Positions 58,301 through 64,000 of a stretch of DNA of 64,000 nucleotides are shown in pieces (positions within the stretch are counted from its first letter, which is position 1; the number at the start of each line of letters is the position of its first letter). Source of the DNA: Amaranthus tricolor (Eukaryota > Streptophyta > Magnoliopsida > Caryophyllales > Amaranthaceae); NCBI RefSeq assembly GCF_026212465.1, contig NC_080053.1, positions 17,692,735 through 17,756,734 on the forward strand, read 5' to 3'. The notes under the pieces were generated by a model, which saw only the letters and a list, made by a program, of their open reading frames with translations, had not been told where the DNA came from and searched no databases. The position numbers and the translations under genes were made by a program.

Positions 58301-60050
58301 AAGAAGGATTGAAACGAAACATTTTATTGGTTTCCTTGAAAAATTGTATTGAACTTTAATCACTTTTTGTTACAATGCATTTTCATACGTGCTAGTGATG
58401 CCCCAATATAATACAAAGGTTATGTTTGAGGATATGATTATGCTAAGTATGTTTTACCATGTGGGAAAGATTATGATTTGATTTTGCTATGTCGCAATAA
58501 AGTATGTTTTGCTATGTTGCAAATAAAAGATGTTTATCATATGAAAAAAGTTAATATTTTTGACTTTTCAAATGCAATTGAAATTACTAGATATATATTA
58601 CATACAAAAATGTTTTAGCCCAAATGGCGGGTACATATGCCACAACAAATGTTTTGTGCATGATTAAACGACTCACCAATGCTGAGCGCGTATTGTTTAC
58701 AATACCATTGTTTTACACTTGCCGGACATGTCGCGGACGGTAAACCAACTACCAAATGAGTCACAGGATGACTTATAGAGTACCCATGCAAACTTATGAT
58801 ATGAGTTTGAAATTGATTTGGATCCATTGAGATCTTATGATTTTTGATGAAAAATGAGAATTTGAAATTATTATAGAACCATCGAACTGGGTTTGAATGA
58901 TAATATGATTTATCAAATGAAAAAAGGATATTTCAAAATGAATTTACTCAAATAAAAAGGGTTTTAATAACTTGTTTGACGGACACTAGTGTGTTTATAC
59001 TCAGCCTTTTTGCTGATACTATGCTTTGTATGTTTTTTTTTCCAGTGGTTTTGTTTTTAGAGTAAACCCCTATGGCACCTTGACGGAAAATGGATATGCG
59101 AGTGGAAGATGAACCCGAGTTGGAATATGACTACCCTTTTGTTAAGATCTCTTTATTGTATTTGAGAGACTATTAGTTTAGTTGTTTAGGTTTGGACTAT
59201 TTTAAGGATGTAATTTAAACTTTGGACTTATTTCGATTTAGTTGTAATTTTCCTTTATTTTAGACAGTTAAAACTTTTGTTATATTGCTTTGGTTTGGGT
59301 TCAAGTATTCTTCTTGGACATTGGTTTATCCTTTAAGTAACCCCTTAATTGTGTTGGCAAAATTTAGCTTCCGCTTGATTAATACTAAATTCCAGTTAGT
59401 GTTTGCCTTCATAATTCGAGGCGGTTACAATTGGTTTCAGAGCCAAGGCTTCAGAAGCTTGTCTAAAATACTAGGAAAATTGGAGAACTAGTTTAACTTA
59501 GAGAAGTTGAAGTTCGGAGTAACTAATGGAAGTCATTAGGAAATGAACTGATAATTAAAGGATTATTGGTAAAGAAAGGATTTAAATTGTAAGTTTAACT
59601 TAAATCAGATTTATCGACTAAATACCGTTAGTAAACTAGGTGTCTTAAAAGTTCCTTGTAAGCAAATCATGATCTAATTATGTGGCTAAGTTGCCTAAGC
59701 ATGATGGTAAATTAAGTTGAAGGTAAAGTCGTCATTAAAAGTGTTGAAACTATTGAATAAGTTATCCAATAGGATGGAAATTGATTAAGCTAGTAAGCTA
59801 CTAATTCAATAAAAGTTAAGAAAGAGTGTTATGCATGTGCATATCTATTTGTGTTAAAGACATAATTATTAATTAGTTGTTACCTCATGACAAGAACCAA
59901 GAAGAAATTGGGGAGGGAATGGATCCCCAAGCCCAGTTGAATCTCCTAACCGAGCAACTTAGAGTCATGCAAGAGACAATGCTCAATTACTGCATCTCAT
60001 AGCCAACCAACATGCTAGTGTGGATGAAGAGACTAAGTTCTACAATTAAC
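55311..60050 (+). mobile_element. Partial Ty3/Tekay-like element: long LTR, PBS and gag remnant
   Basis: The LTR ends GGCGGTTACA at 59429 and may start TGTAACC at 55311 (4.1 kb, 5' limit uncertain). Next to it is the primer site TTGGTTTCAGAGCC (59431-59444). A short gag-like start follows at 59887 (MTRTKKKLG) and soon stops; TEQLRVMQETM in another frame fits gag. No pol domain and no second LTR lie in the window. Large size and promoter layout resemble the solo LTR at 34121-37375. Confidence 0.6.
59431..59444 (+). other. Primer-binding site of the Tekay-like element
   Basis: TTGGTTTCAGAGCC resembles the initiator-Met tRNA complement used by plant LTR elements. Confidence 0.6.
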
Positions 60051-60900
60051 TCCATACTTATAGAAAAATCTATAATTAGTTTAACTTGTTTGCCAAGCAA
60101 ATTATTTATTCAAATTAATCACGTAATAAGACCTGTAAATACTTATTAAAACAAACATTTAAATTTAAAACCAAATTTAACTTTATCTTATAAAGACATT
60201 TAACTTAAGTCATCTTATTTCAAACATAATTCAACATATTTTGGACTTAAATTATTTATCAATTAATCACCTTATATCTAATCTGATTTTGGACCTATTT
60301 ACAACTAAATATAATTATCTAATTTATTTGTTTAATTTAATATGTATTTTGAATATCATCATTTAAATGAGTTAAGTCTTCAGTGATCAAATAAAAACTA
60401 TAAGTATACATTGGGTAAACCGAATACAATGAGTTTCAACGCGATACCGTATCATTTGAGAACTTTTGATTCACCAAAAAGTGAGTCTTTTGAGAAAATC
60501 GTCCTTTTGCGTCAGCCCAATGAATTTATAAAAAAATCAAATACAAAACGTAAAGAATAAAAAATAACACCCATCCCTTACTTTCATCATTTTCTCTTTT
60601 CGTTCTCATCATCAAGAAATTAAATTTTCTTTTCTCTTATATATTGTGCCATTATCTTTCTAAATTCTTGCTCAATTTCAGTTTTTTGTTATTTCTTGTT
60701 GACCTTAATTTGCACGTAATGTTAATCTTGCTTTATTTTCATGTGTTTTTAAGTTTTTATTTTTTAGGGGGTTAGGCTTGTAGATTTTTTTAAGTTTTAA
60801 TTTGTTTTGTTATAGGTTATGACTTTAGATTTATGTTTTTCAAGCAACATTTCTTAGTCTGTGGACAATGATGCACCATTTTTAATTGATTTTCTAGGGG
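60051..60900 (+). other. AT-rich intergenic DNA
   Basis: No gene recognised. The pyrimidine-rich stretch at 60570-60700 might be a promoter or leader, without further support. Confidence 0.35.
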
Positions 60901-60904
60901 ACCA

Positions 60905-62645
60905 GAGGAGGTAAGAGGGCATATTCCCAACGTCCAAAGCCATGATTAATATGAGTTAAACAGAGGCATAACCACAAATGAAGTTAAAGCTCTTTAAGAG
61001 ATGGGGCGAGCCAAGGCAACCGATCCTGACAGCATCTTGATTGAGGTATGGAGATGTTTAAGAGAAGATGTCATTCAATGGTAGACTAACCTTTTCAATG
61101 TTATTTGGAAGACACATAGCATGCCCGAAGAATAGAGGAGCACTGCACTTATCCCTTTATGTAAAAACAAAGGCGACGCACAAATTTGTGGGAATTATAG
61201 AGGGATTAAACTCCTCATCTACGCAATAAATTTGTGGGAAAGAGTGATAGAGAAGAGGATCAGATAAGAGGCGATGATTAGGGAACATCAATTTGGTTTT
61301 ATGCTAGGGATATCTACCATTATACTGATGAAAAATATAGGGAGAGGAAAAAGGATTTACATATGGTGCTTATAGATTTGGAGAAGGCTTATGATAGCAT
61401 ACCACGATGTATCATCTGGTAGAGTCTAGAGGCTAAAGGAGTCTCGCGGATTCATATTGAAGCTATACGAGACATGTATGATAAAGCATCAACTAACATA
61501 CAAACACCCGTTGGGATTACAAAATCTTTCCCAGTTAGAGTAGGCTTACATAATGGATCGACACTAAGCCCTTTCCTTTTTGTAGTAATCATAGATAAGC
61601 TCTCTAGGTCTATCTGGGAGAGTGTGCCATAGTACATGCTATTCACTGACAATATAGTATTGGTCGCAGAAACTAGCGAAGAGGCTAACACTAGATAAGA
61701 AGAATGGAGGACAGTTTTAGAAAGACAAGGGTTGCGTATAAGTCGTACAAAGACAGAATATTTGAGATGCAATTTTAGTGGCAATGAGCAACATGATGGC
61801 ACAGACATGACAATTGGAAAAGATGTAGTTGCAAGTATGACTAAGATCAAGTATCTAGGGTCTGTTATCCAAAGTGATTGAGAGATAGATGGAGATGTTA
61901 CGCATCGTATACAAGCGAGTTAGCTTAAGTGGTGATCGACTACTGGAGTGTTATGTGATAAGAAGTTTTCGATTAGACTGAAAGCAAAGTTAACAAAGTT
62001 GCCATTAGGCCAGCTTTATTGTAGGGGACAAAGTGTTCGCCTGTTAAGAATATCCATGAACAAAAGATGAAAGTGGCAGAGATAAAAATGCTGAGATGGA
62101 TATACTGTAACACAATAATGGATAAAATCAAGAACCAGGAGTTTAGAGAGAAGTAAGGCATTGCCCCATTATCTGCTAAAATGCGTGAAAATAGGTTAAG
62201 AGGGTTTGGACATGTGCAAAGAAAGACTGTCGGCTGTCACATTAGAAGGATAAAAAGCATCATAGTGGAGGGTAAGAGAACTCGAGGAAGACCTAAAAAA
62301 ACGTAGGTTGAGCAAACAAAGAGCGACCTAAGTGAGCTGCGCCTCTCCCTGGACCTGACTAGGAATAGGAATAGTTGGAGACGTCAGATCCATATTTTAG
62401 ATTACTGATAGTTTCTTTAGTTGTCTTCTTGTTGATTCGTACCTTTTTTATGTAGCTATTCCTTAGTGAAAATGTCGTCACCCATATTCTTTTTATGTAG
62501 GGCTCTCATATGTTTAGGGGTAAAATCGATCGCTTTCCTCTAGTCCTCCCTGTGAAAGGAGTAACAGATATTGATTGTCCGTCACATTGCCTCACCCAGA
62601 CCCTGCTTCCAAGCGGGACATTAGGTATGATGATGATGATGATAC
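60905..62645 (+). mobile_element. RTE-type LINE, 5' truncated and dead
   Basis: The plus strand reads a degenerate non-LTR reverse transcriptase: [64 protein letters not shown], and FPVRVGLHNGSTLSPFLF. The catalytic FADD-type box is altered (LFTDNIVLVAE). Many stops and frameshifts. The 3' end carries CCTCACCCAGACCCTG...AAGCGGGAC and then a (GAT)n tail at about 62627-62645, as in plant RTE elements. The endonuclease region is missing. Confidence 0.85.
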
Positions 62646-62781
62646 AGCAAGTGGTGGTGACAATGTTGATACTCTCAATGATGGTGATGAGAAGCAATCA
62701 AATTTTGTTAATAAGGACATTAAGAGGAAAAAGAGAGCCTCTGGTAAGGCCTCCATCAAAGAAAGAAAGCGCAAAAGTTAG
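62646..62781 (+). other. Possible C-terminal coding remnant, acidic then basic
   Basis: Frame DTASGGDNVDTLNDGDEK... ends RKKRASGKASIKERKRKS and stop (62779-62781). The acidic-then-basic pattern would fit the tail of a nuclear protein, and a LINE abuts it upstream. No other exon was found, so it may be chance. Confidence 0.25.
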
Positions 62782-62939
62782 TATAAAAGGGCTAAGATGT
62801 GTGTCATAAGGCTTTAAACTAAGGAGGGAGTGCAAGTTTTCTTGTTCAATTGATATTCTAGGACTTAAGTAGGCTTCTTCAAGTAGTTTTCTTCTGTTGA
62901 GCATGCATATCAGCAATTACATTAGGGGTTTATAGATCT

Positions 62940-63600
62940 TAAAGTAGGTGTTATTAATCAAACTTAAGTGTTTATTTTATTGAAAGTAGGTGTTTATATG
63001 GTTAATTAGGTATTTATAATATTGAAAGTTGGTGTTTGTAGTATTAAAATTAATTAGGTGTTTGTAGTAGTATTAAAATTAACTAGGTGTTTATAGTGAT
63101 TATTATTGTAGAAATTTATACTCCCTTCCTTTTTTTTGGTTTGTCCACTTTACTTTTTGCAAACATTTTAAAGCAAATTTTGAGTCTTGATATTTCTTAG
63201 TGCGCATTGTAAAAATTGTAAATATTATATATTAATTTCTTTGCATCAAGAAGAATCGAACAAGATTCTATATAAATATATTTTGTCTTCAATATATACT
63301 TCAAAAATCAAATTTAAATTTCTCTCTCCTAAAGTAGAAAAACATAAAATAGACAAACAAAAAGGAGTGGAGAGTGTAATAATTGCAGTAGATGTTTATA
63401 GTGACTATAGTAGGTATTTAAAATTTGTATAGTATATGCTTGTAAGTTTTAAAGTAGATGTTTAATTATAAAGGTTAATGTAGGTGCTTGTAGTGTTGAA
63501 AGTAGGTGTATATGGTAGCTATTTCTAACAATTATAGTAGGTGTTTTGAGTTTCTATAGTAGTTACTTTTTATGTATATAGTAGATGTTTTGTAAATGCA
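62940..63600 (+). repeat. Diffuse repeat of GTAGGTGTTTATAGT units
   Basis: About 15 imperfect units (TAGGTGTTTATAG, TAGGTGTTTGTAG, TAGATGTTTATAG and others), often followed by TTGAAA or TTAAAATTAA, with spacing of 20-50 bp. It is interrupted by a Stowaway MITE. Confidence 0.65.
63121..63372. mobile_element. Stowaway (Tc1/Mariner) MITE
   Basis: The left end CTCCCTTCCTTTTTTTTGG after TA and the right end AAACAAAAAGGAGTGGAG are inverted. It is 252 bp. The right TA is worn. No coding capacity. Confidence 0.75.
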
Positions 63601-64000
63601 TCATGCTTTGTGTTGAGTATGATATTATGAATGCATAGAAGTTTTAGTTGATATATTTTTAATTTGTGTTGCAATGCTGATGAAAGTGTGTATACTAGTT
63701 GCAAACCCTATTTATATATTTGCATTTTGAAAAAAAAAAGGAATTAAAACACTCTTTTACTAAAATTCAAGTGAGAACTAATCTTTTATGAAAACACTGA
63801 AAACAATAATCTCTCAAACGTAACACTGTTTAAACTCAAAAATAAAAACCTTTTTATGTATAAAAAAACAACACTTTTATTTGTTGATTTAACATTTTTT
63901 TTCCAAAATTTTTTAGAAAAATATATTTACTCTATAGAATAACACTTTTTTCTAAAAATTTTAAACTTTTTTTTGTGTAAAAAGTAACACTATTTTCCTA
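63601..64000 (+). other. AT-rich DNA at the window end
   Basis: Homopolymer-rich, with repeated AACACTTTT-like stretches; no gene recognised. Confidence 0.4.

Overview
This window is nuclear DNA from a flowering plant, most likely a eudicot with a repeat-rich genome. The evidence is GT-AG introns, TATA boxes of plant type, plant kinase and F-box families, and a dense nest of plant transposons. The mix of elements would fit Caryophyllales, but I cannot place the species. No bacterial, organellar or tRNA/rRNA genes were seen. All comparisons were made by eye.

Layout. (1) 1-16.2 kb: the 3' part of a plus-strand gene for a glycosylated two-pass membrane protein. One intron is 12.7 kb long. It holds an old LTR element without coding capacity (3829-14407), which itself contains a young Copia element (6013-11476). 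(2) 17.3-21.2 kb: a 3.9 kb PIF/Harbinger DNA transposon with an apparently intact DDE transposase and a Myb-like partner gene broken at a homopolymer. (3) 21.9-24.2 kb: a graveyard of small DNA elements (hAT-like, long inverted repeat, Helitron, MITEs). (4) 24.9-38.0 kb: an F-box pseudogene split by a 12 kb Copia element with 209 bp LTRs. That element received three further insertions: a solo LTR, a CACTA transposon with a 168 bp satellite, and a 3.25 kb solo LTR. (5) 38.5-44.5 kb: the gene island, with a MULE-type foldback MITE, a single-exon WNK kinase, a convergent ZED1/ZRK-like pseudokinase, and a PPR relic. (6) 44.9-51.1 kb: a 654 bp solo LTR split by a very young Copia element (LTRs differ at about 5 of 748 positions). 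(7) 51.7-64 kb: a hAT-type MITE rich in ACCCGA, a probable Copia solo LTR, a SINE-like piece, a partial Tekay-like Ty3 element, a dead RTE-type LINE, and a diffuse short repeat cut by a Stowaway MITE.

How the parts work together. Four host loci look like genes: the membrane protein (probably functional, with a TE-loaded intron), WNK (intact), the pseudokinase (intact ORF; catalytic HRD and DFG replaced), and the F-box gene (dead). The rest is transposon strata that can be ordered by nesting and LTR divergence: the F-box-disrupting Copia (about 9-10%), then the intronic LARD (about 5%), then the intronic Copia (about 1%), then the 45-51 kb Copia (about 0.7%).

I found no clear undescribed system. 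The best leads are the ZRK-like pseudokinase with a putative myristoylation site, the CACTA derivative whose middle is replaced by a dimeric satellite between TNP2 and Ulp1 remnants, and the intact PIF/Harbinger transposase.
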